Source: Pseudoalteromonas shioyasakiensis
Lineage (GTDB): Bacteria > Pseudomonadota > Gammaproteobacteria > Enterobacterales > Alteromonadaceae
Assembly: GCF_024518675.1 (NCBI RefSeq)
Contig: NZ_JANIGL010000001.1
Span: 620,001 to 684,000, forward strand
Direction of reading: 5' to 3'
DNA length: 64,000 nucleotides
This document shows, piece after piece, positions 8,720 to 19,160 of this stretch (its first letter is position 1; every line of letters starts with the position of its first letter). A model generated the notes under the pieces. It saw nothing but the letters and a program-made list of their open reading frames with translations. It searched no databases and was not told where the DNA came from. Made by a program: the position numbers and the translations under genes.

Positions 8720-9937
8720 CTAACTTTGTTGATAATTATTAAAGAAACGCTGCATTTTGCTCATAGCTGCGCTTAAATCGTCTTTATTTGGTAAAAACAC
8801 CAGTCTAAAATGATCAGGGTTAGGCCAATTAAATGCCCGACCATGTACTAATAATATCTTCTCTGCTTTAAGTAAATCTAAAATCATTTTTTCATCATTT
8901 TTGATATTAAAACGTTCTGTATCTACTTTTGCAAAGGCATACAGCGCCCCGTTGGGTTTTGTGCATGAGATCCCATCAATGGCATTTAACCCGTGCCAAG
9001 CTATATCACGCTGCTCATATAAACGACCACCGGGATTTATTAAGTTATCTATCGATTGAACGCCGCCTAAAGCTTGTTGTATCGCATACTGGGCAGGGAC
9101 ATTGGCACATAAACGCATAGAAGCAAGAATATCTAAACCTCTGCTTAAATCATCCATTAAATCTGTGCGGCCACTGAGTACCATCCAGCCCATACGGATC
9201 CCTGCTGCACGATATGTTTTCGCTAAGCCGTTAAATGTGATCACCGGCACATCATCACATAAAGACCCTATCGAGCTGTGACTTATGCCATCGTACAAAA
9301 TCTTTTCGTAGATTTCGTCACTCAACAATAATAGTTTATGCTCTCTGGCAACATCAATGAGCTGCTGTAACAGATCATTGCTATAAACAGCTCCTGTTGG
9401 GTTATTAGGATTTATCAACACCAACGCTTTGGTTTTTGATGTAATTTTACTGCGAATATCAGCAATATCAGGGAACCAGTCTTGCTCTTCATCACATAAA
9501 TAATGAACAGGATTACCACCGGCTAATTTTACTGATGCAGTCCAAAGCGGATAATCGGGAGCAGGGATCAGCACTTCATCATCGTTATTCAACAATGCTT
9601 GAGTGGTCATTTGTATAAGTTCGCTAACGCCATTACCGATATATATATTATCAACGTCTAAATTATATAAGCCGCGCTGTTGGTAGTGCTGATAAATAGC
9701 CACACGGGCTGAGTAGAGGCCTTTAGAGTCACAATAGCCTTGGGCTGAATATAAGTTACGAATAATATCTCGGTGCATATCCTCAGGCATGTCAAAACCA
9801 AATGCTGCTGGATTACCAATATTTAATTTAAGAACTTTTTGGCCTTCGTCTTCCATTTTACGTGCTTGTGCTAAAACAGGCCCGCGAATGTCATAACAAA
9901 CACCTTCTAATTTGTGACTCTTTTTAATTTGTGACAT
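8720..9937 (-). CDS. alaA: Alanine aminotransferase AlaA
   Basis: A PLP-dependent class I/II aminotransferase that makes alanine from pyruvate and glutamate in the cytoplasm. 405 aa, the same length as E. coli AlaA (YfbQ), and the N-terminus (LEGVCYDIRGPVLAQARKME, then LKLNIGNPAAFGF) is diagnostic. Other motifs: NPNNPTGAVY, LSDEIYEKILYD, and the Schiff-base lysine in NGLAKTYRAAGIRMGW. It is a single-gene unit ending at the bidirectional terminator. Confidence 0.95.
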   Translation of the reverse strand: MSQIKKSHKLEGVCYDIRGPVLAQARKMEDEGQKVLKLNIGNPAAFGFDMPEDMHRDIIRNLYSAQGYCDSKGLYSARVAIYQHYQQRGLYNLDVDNIYIGNGVSELIQMTTQALLNNDDEVLIPAPDYPLWTASVKLAGGNPVHYLCDEEQDWFPDIADIRSKITSKTKALVLINPNNPTGAVYSNDLLQQLIDVAREHKLLLLSDEIYEKILYDGISHSSIGSLCDDVPVITFNGLAKTYRAAGIRMGWMVLSGRTDLMDDLSRGLDILASMRLCANVPAQYAIQQALGGVQSIDNLINPGGRLYEQRDIAWHGLNAIDGISCTKPNGALYAFAKVDTERFNIKNDEKMILDLLKAEKILLVHGRAFNWPNPDHFRLVFLPNKDDLSAAMSKMQRFFNNYQQS

Positions 9938-10048
9938 TTCTACCTCTACTAGTGAACTCTTAGATTAACCTAGTAGGGTGGCAAAATGCTAGGGTATTTC
10001 ATCACCTTAAAACTGAAATATATTCACGTACACAAGGGGGTATTCTAA

Positions 10049-10393
10049 TTAACGCGATGCAAGCCAATTGGTTAATGCTTCTTTAGAACCTGAAACTTGT
10101 TGCTCAAGTTGTTTTGAGGCTTCGATAGCCTTTGCTTGTTCACCGTTATTTAAACTGTGCTCTATTTCTCTCGCCACATCAGATAAACTAGTGGCACCAA
10201 ATTGCGATGCATTTGATTTTAAACTATGTGCATGACGTATAGATGCTTCGAGATCTTGGCCAAGCGTGTTTAACGTTTCAGCAGCTAAACGTTCAAATTC
10301 AGCACAACAAAAGACTAAAGTATCGCTAAACTGCTCTCCTAGTAATGATTCCATGCTTTCTAAAGCACTTTCATCAATAACAACTGTATTCAT
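10049..10393 (-). CDS. Hpt domain phosphotransfer protein
   Basis: 114 aa consisting almost only of an Hpt four-helix domain. The phospho-acceptor His is in RHAHSLKSNASQFGATSL (His51 or so, HSLKSNA), followed by the usual helix LSDVAREIEHSL. It would relay phosphate between a hybrid kinase and a response regulator. No kinase or regulator gene is adjacent, so it is an orphan whose partners must be encoded elsewhere; the hybrid kinase at 43.9 kb has its own Hpt. Confidence 0.85.
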   Translation of the reverse strand: MNTVVIDESALESMESLLGEQFSDTLVFCCAEFERLAAETLNTLGQDLEASIRHAHSLKSNASQFGATSLSDVAREIEHSLNNGEQAKAIEASKQLEQQVSGSKEALTNWLASR

Positions 10394-10532
10394 TTTTTAT
10401 CCTTTTTATTATTCTGCTTTCTCACGCTATTACCTTACTTTAACTTTCTTAAGAAAAAAATCCACCTAATAGTTAGATAAAGCGTATAATTACAGCGTTT
10501 TCTAACTAATTGTTACAAGAATAGTTCATTTT

Positions 10533-11135
10533 ATGTCTCGTGCCGTCTGTGAAAAATGCCAATTTAGCGCAACTACCTGTTTATGTGATGACCTAGTAAA
10601 GGTTGAAAATAGTCTTAGTATTATAATCTTGCAACACCCTAGCGAGTTAAAAGTCACAAAAAACACCGCAAAACTCTTGCCACTATGCACAGAACATTGC
10701 ACGCTTGTGCAAGGACAAAGCAGTAGCGACTTTACAATTTTAAATACCTTACCTCAAGCAACGACTGCATTACTTTATCCTGACCCAGATGCCATTTTAA
10801 TCGATAAGGTCAGTGAGCAAAGTCAAATATTTTCTCAGCAACTGACGCATTTAATAGTAATCGATGGTACATGGAAAAAAGCCTTTAAAATATTGCAATT
10901 AACACCTCTCCTGACGACCTTTAAAAAGATTAGTTTTGCAACAATTCCGCCAAATAGATACCGTATTCGTAAAGCCCCTAGGCCAGATAGCCTATCCACG
11001 CTTGAAGCGGTCGCACATAGCTTAATGTTAATTGAGCAGCTTGATCCGACCCCACTGTACCAAGTACTCGATGCTCTCAATGATAAACAAACTCAATTTA
11101 TGCCTGAGCATGTCAAAACACGTTATTTAAAATAA
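10533..11135 (+). CDS. tapT: DTW-domain tRNA-uridine aminocarboxypropyltransferase
   Basis: 200-aa DTW/TapT-family enzyme; E. coli TapT (YfiP) makes acp3U at position 47 of tRNAs using S-adenosylmethionine. N-terminal cysteine cluster CEKCQFSATTCLC (likely zinc), a central IDGTWKKAFKIL (the D-G-T-W variant of the DTW motif), and RIRKAPRPDSLSTLEAVAHSL. The stop codon is directly followed by and overlaps the next start (TAATG), so the pair is translationally coupled with the HExxH protein. Confidence 0.88.
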   Translation: MSRAVCEKCQFSATTCLCDDLVKVENSLSIIILQHPSELKVTKNTAKLLPLCTEHCTLVQGQSSSDFTILNTLPQATTALLYPDPDAILIDKVSEQSQIFSQQLTHLIVIDGTWKKAFKILQLTPLLTTFKKISFATIPPNRYRIRKAPRPDSLSTLEAVAHSLMLIEQLDPTPLYQVLDALNDKQTQFMPEHVKTRYLK

Positions 11136-11908
11136 TGAATTTCCAGAGCCGTTTAAAGCGTGGCTTTTATCGTCAAGGCCCTGATTATCGTTTTGACGAT
11201 CAAGTTGACTTCACCGATATAAAAGAAACATTCGGCTTTCGAACCATGACCGTGGGCAAGTGGGTTAGCAAAGAAGAGCTCTTTATTGCGGCTAATTTAA
11301 TTTATGACGCGTTAGCAGATTTAGCGCAAATATTACAGCTTCCTCCTACTGCAATTGGACTCAGGGGAAAATTAAACTTCGCTTTTGGCCATGGCGGTCA
11401 ACAACATGTGCAAGCCCATTATAATAGTGCAACACACACACTTGCTTTAGCTAAAAATGCTGGTGGCGGAGCCCTTGCCCATGAATGGTTTCATGCGTTT
11501 GACCATCATATTGCAACACATTTATACCCCAACTTTAGCGCCCGTTTTTTTGCCTCAAAGTTATGGTTAGAACACCCTATTAAGAACCCTCACCCACTTA
11601 ACAAGGCTTTAGGCAAGTTCTACCAATCTATATTCTTAGATAGTAGCGGGCATCAAGCAAATGAATACGTTAAAAAATCAATGCTCATCGATAAACAACA
11701 AGAGTTGTTTTACATGAGTATGCCAGAAGAGCTTGCAGCACGTTGCTTTGAAGCCTGTATTGCTAACCATAATGAGATAACAAATTTATTTTTGGTCGAC
11801 AACTTAACTGATTCTGAGTTAGTTTATCCAGATACTGAACACACCCTACAGAGTAAACAAGCACTCGACGATTATTTTCATAGTTTAGGCGCGTTATTAA
11901 TTCGCTAA
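11135..11908 (+). CDS. CLCA_X-type protein with HExxH motif
   Basis: 257 aa. It resembles the CLCA_X family of marine gammaproteobacteria (opening with LKRGFYRQGPDYRFDDQVDFTDI, split here as FYRQGPDYRFDDQVDF). A metallopeptidase-like HExxH motif is present in LAHEWFHAFDHHIATH (about residues 117-132), preceded by AFGHGG and followed by PEELAARCFEA (a possible third-ligand Glu). The same arrangement occurs in the large polyvalent protein-associated domain LPD1. Zinc peptidase activity is plausible but inferred. It shares its first base with the tapT stop and converges on the EAL gene with one base between them. Confidence 0.7.
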   Translation: MNFQSRLKRGFYRQGPDYRFDDQVDFTDIKETFGFRTMTVGKWVSKEELFIAANLIYDALADLAQILQLPPTAIGLRGKLNFAFGHGGQQHVQAHYNSATHTLALAKNAGGGALAHEWFHAFDHHIATHLYPNFSARFFASKLWLEHPIKNPHPLNKALGKFYQSIFLDSSGHQANEYVKKSMLIDKQQELFYMSMPEELAARCFEACIANHNEITNLFLVDNLTDSELVYPDTEHTLQSKQALDDYFHSLGALLIR

Positions 11909-11909
11909 A

Positions 11910-14369
11910 TCAATTCAACTGGTATACATCGGCCTTAGTGTGCGTTTGTAAGTTATTTTCAAGCCATGTAAGGTAATCAGTAAATGCTAATGGTCGGGAA
12001 AAATAATAACCTTGGCCAATTTCGCAGCCAAAGCTTTTGAGTCGTTTTAAACTTTGTATATCCTCAATGCCTTCTGCCACGACATATGAGCCTAAGCTCG
12101 CAGCAATATCACAGGTGGCACGACAAATCGTTTGATCATTTTTTGAATACTCAATATTCATAACAAACTGTTTATCTATTTTTATTTCATCAAACCCCAT
12201 CTTGCTTAGATAAGCCAACGAAGAGTAGCCTGTACCAAAATCATCAATCGCAATTTTTAAACCTATCAATCGGTAATCATTTAACGCCGTTTTAATGTTG
12301 ACGCCATCACTGAGTGTTGCCGATTCAGTCAATTCCAACATAACATTCGCTGCGTTTATCTGATACTCATTTAAAAGCGTTAAAAACAATACCGGCAACT
12401 CTTTACGCAATAAGTCTTTCGCCGAGATGTTTATTGAAATTATATGGTCAGGGTTAATCACTTGCAGCTGTTGCTGATATGCCAAGGCCTGCTCCACAAC
12501 CCACTCAGTAAGCTCAAAAATCATTCCTGATGATTCTGCTATTGGAATAAACTCATCTGGCGGAACATGCCCCAGTCTAGGGTGCTGCCACCGTAATAAT
12601 GCTTCAGCTCCATGTACTTTTCCTGTCGCTAAACATATTTGCGGCTGAAAAAATAAGCTCAGTTGATTCTCTTCTATCGCCTCTTTTAAAGACGACGCAA
12701 CCTCTAAACGATATTGCGTCATACTCGAGTGCTGCGCATCATACATATGCCAACGCTCTCCATGTAATGGCTTAACACTCAGTGCTTGTAGCCCACATTG
12801 AATAAGCTGTTCTGCACTAGCTGCATGCAGCGGATAATTTGCCACTCCTATATCAACCTTATTTACAAAATGATTGCTGTTATGGCTAATTCCTTCGGCA
12901 AATACAGCCGTTGTTACACAGACAAACTGCTCGATCTGACTTAATTCTAGAACCCCATTGGCAACAAATGCATAGGTACTATCATCTAGCCGCGCTATAT
13001 AGTGACGATGGAGTTTAGTTGCTTCTACTTTTGCTGCATTCATTACACTCAACTGATGAGCTAATTTAGCCATGGTAATTTTTATTTGCTCATTTGCGTG
13101 TTCATAACCAAAGTTAGCTCTAACATCTAATAATATCGCGGGCCTAAATAATATAATTGAATGTGATTCTGATAGCTTAATTTTGCTTTGCAGGCATTTG
13201 AATAATAGCTTTTTATTTGGCAATTTAGTTTCATCATCATGAAGCAAGCTATAATTATATTGCACGATTCGCGATCTATCTTGGATCAGCACCGCGCCAA
13301 CAAACACGCAAGCGTTAAATACAATCAGCGTATCGTTAACTAGCGCCAAAGAATTTGGGAATAGTAAAGTGAGCTGCCATAAAACAGCTTGACCAATTAT
13401 TAAATACCAAGCCAGTACATAAATTCCACTATACGAAGGATGAGTCTCTTTCCATTGCATATATAAAAAGATAAGTATGGCCGTTTCAATTGTGAACCCA
13501 GCAACTAATAAATATGTAGCTAATTCGTAGGGTAAAATACTGGCTATAATGCTACATGTAAAAATAGCCAACAATAAAACGGGTAGTCTTATGTGTGCAA
13601 TAATGATCCCTCTACTGCCATAGCTTGACCGCATTACAAACATGCAAGCAAAAGCTAATGCTGCAATAAAACATGTAGCACTGCTTTTCAAGGCAACACT
13701 TAGTGGCATCGAGGGCGTAACAAAAGCAAGTAAACCTTTACTGATTAACATACCTACCAGTACAGACAATAAATAAGAAAACAGATAAATGAATTTGATA
13801 TGCCGTGATAGAAAATAAAAAGCTCCGCTGATCGCCATTGCAACAACGAGCAACACAGCGAGTGTTGCAATCGTAAATAGCTGTTGTTTCACAAGCTGAT
13901 AAAAAGCTTGCTCAGGTATGATATTTATCTCGATTTGGGTATTTTTATTATGTTTTAAATAAACCGCAGCCCAACGCCATTGGCTATTAGCGTCTAACAC
14001 ACTATAAGGGGTTATCTTATTTACAAATGCACTGTGCAGATGGGAGCTACTCAACAACTCAAAGCGGCTATCTAATAAGCGATAATCAATGATGTCAACC
14101 TTAGTCCCGTCAAGGTATAACACCTGATCTTCACTCTTATCAATTGAATTAAGATCAACAAGAAGCCAATATCCTGTGTTCGCCTGTAAGCTTAAAGAAT
14201 TCACCTGCTGGGGCTTTGTCGTTTTTATTAGTGAATTAAAATCAGGTAGGCTTTCAGGCTGTTTATCGGTACTGGTAAGGATCGCATTTTCAATTACGCT
14301 TGCATATACAAGCGAACTGAGAGTGCTGCATAACAGCAGTACAGTCATCAGTAAAAATTTACCCAGCAT
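11910..14369 (-). CDS. Membrane c-di-GMP phosphodiesterase (DISM-degenerate GGDEF-EAL)
   Basis: About 819 aa from ATG 14369 (GGGGG 9 nt upstream); an in-frame GTG at 14390 is less likely because the signal peptide begins at the ATG (MLGKFLLMTVLLLC). Order: periplasmic 7TMR-DISM extracellular domain (about 30-165), seven membrane helices (about 175-370), a GGDEF-like domain and a C-terminal EAL domain. The GGDEF active site is replaced (ARLDDSTYAFVA), so no cyclase activity is expected. The EAL domain keeps EALLRW, ELTES, DDFGTGYSSL, IKIDKQF and AEGIE, so it should hydrolyse c-di-GMP. Expected role: a ligand-sensing switch lowering c-di-GMP. Confidence 0.88.
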   Translation of the reverse strand: MLGKFLLMTVLLLCSTLSSLVYASVIENAILTSTDKQPESLPDFNSLIKTTKPQQVNSLSLQANTGYWLLVDLNSIDKSEDQVLYLDGTKVDIIDYRLLDSRFELLSSSHLHSAFVNKITPYSVLDANSQWRWAAVYLKHNKNTQIEINIIPEQAFYQLVKQQLFTIATLAVLLVVAMAISGAFYFLSRHIKFIYLFSYLLSVLVGMLISKGLLAFVTPSMPLSVALKSSATCFIAALAFACMFVMRSSYGSRGIIIAHIRLPVLLLAIFTCSIIASILPYELATYLLVAGFTIETAILIFLYMQWKETHPSYSGIYVLAWYLIIGQAVLWQLTLLFPNSLALVNDTLIVFNACVFVGAVLIQDRSRIVQYNYSLLHDDETKLPNKKLLFKCLQSKIKLSESHSIILFRPAILLDVRANFGYEHANEQIKITMAKLAHQLSVMNAAKVEATKLHRHYIARLDDSTYAFVANGVLELSQIEQFVCVTTAVFAEGISHNSNHFVNKVDIGVANYPLHAASAEQLIQCGLQALSVKPLHGERWHMYDAQHSSMTQYRLEVASSLKEAIEENQLSLFFQPQICLATGKVHGAEALLRWQHPRLGHVPPDEFIPIAESSGMIFELTEWVVEQALAYQQQLQVINPDHIISINISAKDLLRKELPVLFLTLLNEYQINAANVMLELTESATLSDGVNIKTALNDYRLIGLKIAIDDFGTGYSSLAYLSKMGFDEIKIDKQFVMNIEYSKNDQTICRATCDIAASLGSYVVAEGIEDIQSLKRLKSFGCEIGQGYYFSRPLAFTDYLTWLENNLQTHTKADVYQLN

Positions 14370-14473
14370 GCGATTATCCCCCACTCTCACTCCATGTGCC
14401 GATTGAGCTATGTAAAGTATGGAAGGTATATTTATAAATGCCAGTAAATGGTGTAAATCAATGCAGTAAAAAT

Positions 14474-14498
14474 AAAAAAAGCCTGGGTTCAGGCTTTT
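14474..14498 (-). terminator. Intrinsic terminator after dcd
   Basis: AGCCTG-GGTT-CAGGCT stem-loop flanked by seven A on the left, which reads as a U-run on the minus strand. It separates mrp-dcd from the EAL gene. Confidence 0.85.
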
Positions 14499-14521
14499 CT
14501 ATCGCTAATTAATTTTACATG

Positions 14522-15112
14522 TTATTCATTTTTATCGTCACTGATTCTGCTTGCAACAGCGCTATTTTGGTCTTTATATTTAGCATCTTTGCGTGTGTTA
14601 TAAGGGTTAGCAGCAGGACCAGACATTGTTTCAAAGCTCATTGCACCAATTTTCATCATAGGTCTAAGCGCCAAAGGCAGTTTACCCGAGTTATAAAACT
14701 CCAACACAATATTACCAGACCAGCCAGGATCAATACGATGCGCTGTAACATGCACCATTAGCCCTAAACGCGCTAATGATGAGCGCCCATCTAACCAACC
14801 AACAACATCAGCTGGAAGCGTAACTTTTTCATGGGTTATGGCAAGAGCAAGCTCACCTGGGTGTAAAAAAAATGCCTGCTCTTGAGCTAACACAATCTCA
14901 TCACTCATGATGGATTCCATTGCTTTATTAAGCTGATCTTTAGGTCCACTAAGATCGACATAAGCGGCGGTATGATCTTGAAAAACGCGAAACTTATTAC
15001 CCAAGCGTAAATCAACAGTCACACCTGAAATCATTTCATCACTTGGAGCTGGCTCGATAATAATACGTTGTTGCTCAATATATTCTTTAATATGGCTATC
15101 TGATAGTCTCAT
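14522..15112 (-). CDS. dcd: dCTP deaminase
   Basis: Deaminates dCTP to dUTP, the first step to dTTP in gammaproteobacteria. 196 aa, near the 193 aa of E. coli Dcd. Key segments: [16 protein letters not shown], the catalytic region [36 protein letters not shown] (catalytic Glu) and the C-terminal nucleotide-binding [12 protein letters not shown]. It starts 2 nt after the mrp stop, so mrp-dcd is a two-gene operon ending in the terminator at about 14.48 kb. The order mrp-dcd next to a divergent metG is common in the class. Confidence 0.96.
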   Translation of the reverse strand: MRLSDSHIKEYIEQQRIIIEPAPSDEMISGVTVDLRLGNKFRVFQDHTAAYVDLSGPKDQLNKAMESIMSDEIVLAQEQAFFLHPGELALAITHEKVTLPADVVGWLDGRSSLARLGLMVHVTAHRIDPGWSGNIVLEFYNSGKLPLALRPMMKIGAMSFETMSGPAANPYNTRKDAKYKDQNSAVASRISDDKNE

Positions 15113-15114
15113 TT

Positions 15115-16194
15115 TTAATCGTCCGTAACCACAATCTCTAAAGGATTATGATGGGGTTGTTGATAATAAAGCTGGCTTGCAATTAAACGCGCGGCGCTGG
15201 CATATGTACTGCTAATAGCCGCTGTGTTGTCACTAGCAATTAACTTACCCTGCTCTGAGTATTCGCGAATATCTATTGCTAGTGGGATGTGTGAAAGTAC
15301 CGGCACGCCATGACGTTGGGCTAACTTCAGTGCGCCATCTTTACCAAACACATGGTTTGGCTCGCCACAATGCGTACATAAAAAGTGGCTCATATTTTCA
15401 ATCAAACCTAGCACGGGTACATTTACTTTATTAAACATTGCAATGCCCTTTTGCGCATCAGCAAGGGCTAAGTCTTGCGGCGTGGTTACAATAATAGTAC
15501 CACTGGAAGGCACTTTTTGGCTCATGGTCAATTGAATATCACCAGTGCCTGGTGGCATATCAACAATCAAGTAATCAAGTTCACCCCAGATGGTTTCGTT
15601 TAACAATTGTGTTAAAGCACCTGATGCCATAGGACCGCGCCATACTGTGGCATCATCACTGGGTACCAAAAAACCAATTGATTGGGCTTTTATACCATTA
15701 GCATCAAATGGGTATAATTGTTTGTCATCTTTTGCTGTTGGCGTAGCACCAACTAATCCGAGCAACATAGGGATTGATGGACCATAAATATCCGCATCTA
15801 AAATACCTACTTTGGCGCCCTCTTGCTGTAATGCACCGGCTAAGTTAACCGCTGTGGTGGATTTTCCAACTCCCCCTTTACCTGATGCAACCAAAACAAT
15901 ATGTTTAATTTTTTTAAATTTACACACTGCAGGTAATTGCACAGATGAACTGATACGAACAGGTTGCTTAAGTTGCTCACTGACAAACTCACTCACAGCC
16001 TGCATCTCTGAACTAGCAGCAAACGGTAGAATCAGTTCAATAGATAAAGCTTTGTCATTATCAAATTCAATGTTTTTAATAAAAGACTCATCAATACCCA
16101 CTGCAAATGCAGCACTACGATAAGCAGCTAAAGCGGCAATTATCGGTTGTTTTTGCACCGATTTAGAGGAGAATAATTTCGACAGTCCAAACAT
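15115..16194 (-). CDS. apbC: Iron-sulfur cluster carrier protein Mrp/ApbC
   Basis: A 359-aa P-loop ATPase that binds and transfers Fe-S clusters. Deviant Walker [20 protein letters not shown] (about 108-125), Walker B-like [27 protein letters not shown], and the cluster-binding CxxC pair in LCTHCGE (about 274-277). The N-terminal 95 residues are the diverged DUF59-like region. Divergent from metG, as in E. coli. No unusual features. Confidence 0.95.
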   Translation of the reverse strand: MFGLSKLFSSKSVQKQPIIAALAAYRSAAFAVGIDESFIKNIEFDNDKALSIELILPFAASSEMQAVSEFVSEQLKQPVRISSSVQLPAVCKFKKIKHIVLVASGKGGVGKSTTAVNLAGALQQEGAKVGILDADIYGPSIPMLLGLVGATPTAKDDKQLYPFDANGIKAQSIGFLVPSDDATVWRGPMASGALTQLLNETIWGELDYLIVDMPPGTGDIQLTMSQKVPSSGTIIVTTPQDLALADAQKGIAMFNKVNVPVLGLIENMSHFLCTHCGEPNHVFGKDGALKLAQRHGVPVLSHIPLAIDIREYSEQGKLIASDNTAAISSTYASAARLIASQLYYQQPHHNPLEIVVTDD

Positions 16195-16370
16195 AGCAAT
16201 AAAATAGCGTTTCTTTGATGAAAATTGCCTCGGAATTATGTAACATTCAGGGCATTAACACCAGTCAATTAATAAAAATCAGCTAGCCATGCTCGCTCAA
16301 ACGAATGGTTTGCTGATAAAATTATGATTTTCATCCGTTCCTTTACCGGAACCGTCAATTCGGAATGATT

Positions 16371-18395
16371 ATGGCACAGCGAAAGATCCTTATTACCAGC
16401 GCATTACCTTATGCCAATGGCCCAACTCACTTAGGTCATTTATTGGAATACATTCAAACTGATATTTGGTCACGTTTTCAAAAACTGCAAGGCCACGAAA
16501 CATATTACGTTTGCGCCGATGATGCTCACGGCACACCAATTATGCTCAATGCGCAAAAACAAGGGATCACGCCTGAAGAAATGGTAAAAAACGTGAGCGT
16601 CGAACGTCAACGTGACTTTGCTGATTTTAATATCAAGTTTGATAATTACCACAGTACTCACAGCCAAGAAAACAAAGAGTTTAGTGAATTAATCTATAAT
16701 CGATTAAATACTGCAGGCCACATTAAAAAACACACTATTTCGCAACTATTTGATCCTGAAAAAGGCATCTTCTTACCCGATCGCTTTGTCACCGGAACTT
16801 GCCCAACATGTAAGTCTGAAGATCAAAATGGCGACAGCTGTGATGCGTGTGGTGCAACATACAGCCCAACAGAGCTCATCAACCCACGCTCAGTTATGTC
16901 AGGTGCCGAGCCTGTATTAAAAGATTCTGAACATTACTTTTTTGACCTGCCTGCATTTGAAGGCATGTTAAAAGAGTGGTTGCACTCAGGCACTATCCAA
17001 CAAGAAATGGCAAACAAGCTTGATGAATGGTTTGCTGATGGCTTACAGCAATGGGATATCAGTCGCGATGCCCCTTACTTCGGCTTTGAAATTCCAAACG
17101 CACCGGGCAAATACTTTTATGTATGGCTAGATGCACCAATCGGGTATATGGCCAGCTTTAAAAACTTATGCGATACCAAAGGCATTGACTTTGATACGTT
17201 TTGGGCTGAAGGCTCAGAGGCAGAGCTTTATCATTTCATTGGTAAAGATATTATCTACTTCCACAGCTTATTTTGGCCTGCCATGCTTGAAGGCGCAAAC
17301 TTTAGAAAACCAACCAATGTGTTCGCACACGGCTTTGTCACTGTTAATGGCGCAAAAATGTCTAAATCAAAAGGCACCTTTATCAAGGCACGCACTTATC
17401 TAGACAACTTAGATCCTGAGTTTTTACGTTATTATTATGCAGCTAAGCTTAACAGCGGTATTACTGACCTTGATTTAAATCTAGAAGATTTTGCTCAACG
17501 TGTTAACTCTGACTTAGTTGGTAAAGTGGTTAATATTGCAAGTCGCTGCGCGGGTTTCATTACTAAGAAGTTTGACGGCAAGCTAAGCGATACCATTATG
17601 CAGCCGGAACTACTTAAAGAGTTCCAAGCCGCCGCTGACGGTATTGCACAACATTATGAAAACCGTGAATACAGCCGCGCAATTCGTGAAATTATGGCAC
17701 TTGCTGACAAAGCTAACCAGTTCATCGATACTGCTGCACCATGGGTATTAATTAAAGATGAAGCAAAGCAGGAAGAAGCACATCAAGTTTGTTCACTAGG
17801 CCTTAACTTATTCCGCGTGTTAATGACTTACTTAAAACCTGTGCTTCCGGGAATGGCTGCAAATGTAGAAGCGTTCTTAAATGATGAGCTTACTTGGCAA
17901 GGTACACAAACTGCGTTGATTAATCACGCGATCAATAAATTTAAACCGTTAATGCAACGTGTAGAAATGGATAAAGTAAACAAAATGGTTGAAGAGTCAA
18001 AAGAAAACTTACTCGCTGAAAAAGACAAAATTGATCCAAATAGCCCATTGGCAAAAGAGCCAATTGCCGATGAAATCGAATTCGATGACTTTGCCAAAGT
18101 AGACTTACGTGTAGCTAAAATTGCCAAAGCAGAACACGTTGAAGGTGCTGATAAGCTATTAAAACTTACTCTCGACTTAGGCGGTGAAACACGCCAAGTC
18201 TTTGCTGGTATCAAGTCAGCCTATGCACCTGAAGACATCGAAGGTAAGTTAACAGTGATGGTGGCAAACCTTAAACCTCGCAAGATGCGTTTTGGTATGT
18301 CTGAAGGCATGGTGTTAGCAGCAGGTCCAGGTGGTAAAGAAATTTATATCTTAAACCCTGATGATGGCTCAGAGCCGGGTATGCGCGTGATGTAA
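16371..18395 (+). CDS. metG: Methionyl-tRNA synthetase
   Basis: Charges tRNA-Met. The start chosen is the ATG at 16371 (CGGA 6 nt upstream), giving 674 aa; another ATG two codons earlier overlaps the ribosome site. Class I signatures: [18 protein letters not shown] (HIGH-type HLGH), the zinc knuckle [27 protein letters not shown], and a C-terminal tRNA-binding OB domain ([18 protein letters not shown] to the end), which supports dimerisation. It is a single-gene unit followed at once by a strong terminator. Confidence 0.97.
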   Translation: MAQRKILITSALPYANGPTHLGHLLEYIQTDIWSRFQKLQGHETYYVCADDAHGTPIMLNAQKQGITPEEMVKNVSVERQRDFADFNIKFDNYHSTHSQENKEFSELIYNRLNTAGHIKKHTISQLFDPEKGIFLPDRFVTGTCPTCKSEDQNGDSCDACGATYSPTELINPRSVMSGAEPVLKDSEHYFFDLPAFEGMLKEWLHSGTIQQEMANKLDEWFADGLQQWDISRDAPYFGFEIPNAPGKYFYVWLDAPIGYMASFKNLCDTKGIDFDTFWAEGSEAELYHFIGKDIIYFHSLFWPAMLEGANFRKPTNVFAHGFVTVNGAKMSKSKGTFIKARTYLDNLDPEFLRYYYAAKLNSGITDLDLNLEDFAQRVNSDLVGKVVNIASRCAGFITKKFDGKLSDTIMQPELLKEFQAAADGIAQHYENREYSRAIREIMALADKANQFIDTAAPWVLIKDEAKQEEAHQVCSLGLNLFRVLMTYLKPVLPGMAANVEAFLNDELTWQGTQTALINHAINKFKPLMQRVEMDKVNKMVEESKENLLAEKDKIDPNSPLAKEPIADEIEFDDFAKVDLRVAKIAKAEHVEGADKLLKLTLDLGGETRQVFAGIKSAYAPEDIEGKLTVMVANLKPRKMRFGMSEGMVLAAGPGGKEIYILNPDDGSEPGMRVM

Positions 18396-18415
18396 TACAA
18401 CGAGGTTGTATATTG

Positions 18416-18442
18416 AAAGCCGCTTTGTGAAGCGGCTTTTTT
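18416..18442 (+). terminator. Intrinsic terminator of metG
   Basis: AAAGCCGCTT-TGTG-AAGCGGCTTT followed by T-run, 20 nt after the metG stop. Confidence 0.93.
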
Positions 18443-18494
18443 GTACTTTATTGTTTAGTGAAAGAATTAATTTAATCTAAAGCGGTTTAAATGA

Positions 18495-19160
18495 TCAGTT
18501 CATTTTTGGATCTGAGCGCTTCACCGCTTTACCATCAGCAAAATTAGCTACCTCAGTAATGATTGCACCTTCACTTCCCGCCATCTGCCAATGTCTCGAT
18601 AAAACCTGTTGTAGATTGGTAAATGTACCCGGTAAGCCTTCAACAATATGCTTTGCTTGCACTTTTCCACCCCAATGGATAGGAGGAACTTTAACTTCAG
18701 GAAAATCAGCCATATTATCTTCACCGATACCTGCAATATAGCTTTTCCCCCACCTGACTAACCAACCTTCGCGTTTTGCGGCAGTCTCTTCTCCATCTAC
18801 ATGCCAATGCTCGGCAAGCATTTGATTAGGTAATAAAAATATATCTAGCAGCATATACAAGTTTTTCTGGTTATTCTCATAAGTGATCCCGGAAAGCCCA
18901 ACTTCTGCGAAGCGCCCCGAGTTATAATCCATTACCCATAAATCATCACGGATCCCATCATAAATTGGGTATTGATGGTATTTCATTAAAGCAATGATTG
19001 CATCTTTCGCTTTTTCTTTATCAAATTCACCTTTGCTATTGTAAAAATAAGCATTTTCAAACTTTATTGAGTTTAATTGTTTATCTGGTGTTGCTTCATT
19101 AGCCACCACTTGAGATACAAACAATAATGCAGAGACTAAACATGCAGTCAAAGTTTTCAT
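18495..19160 (-). CDS. Secreted cupin-like protein
   Basis: 221 aa with a Sec signal peptide (MKTLTACLVSALLFVSQVVA), so periplasmic. The middle resembles D-lyxose isomerase-type cupins: LLPNQMLAEHWHVDGEET (about 111-128) offers an H-x-H pair and Glu as metal ligands, followed by KREGWLVRWGKSYIAGIGE. A C-terminal segment (TNLQQVLSRHWQMAGSEGAIITEV) carries another His and Glu. The cytosolic sugar isomerases have no signal peptide, so a different substrate or a binding role is likely. Stand-alone gene; function inferred only at fold level. Confidence 0.6.
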   Translation of the reverse strand: MKTLTACLVSALLFVSQVVANEATPDKQLNSIKFENAYFYNSKGEFDKEKAKDAIIALMKYHQYPIYDGIRDDLWVMDYNSGRFAEVGLSGITYENNQKNLYMLLDIFLLPNQMLAEHWHVDGEETAAKREGWLVRWGKSYIAGIGEDNMADFPEVKVPPIHWGGKVQAKHIVEGLPGTFTNLQQVLSRHWQMAGSEGAIITEVANFADGKAVKRSDPKMN

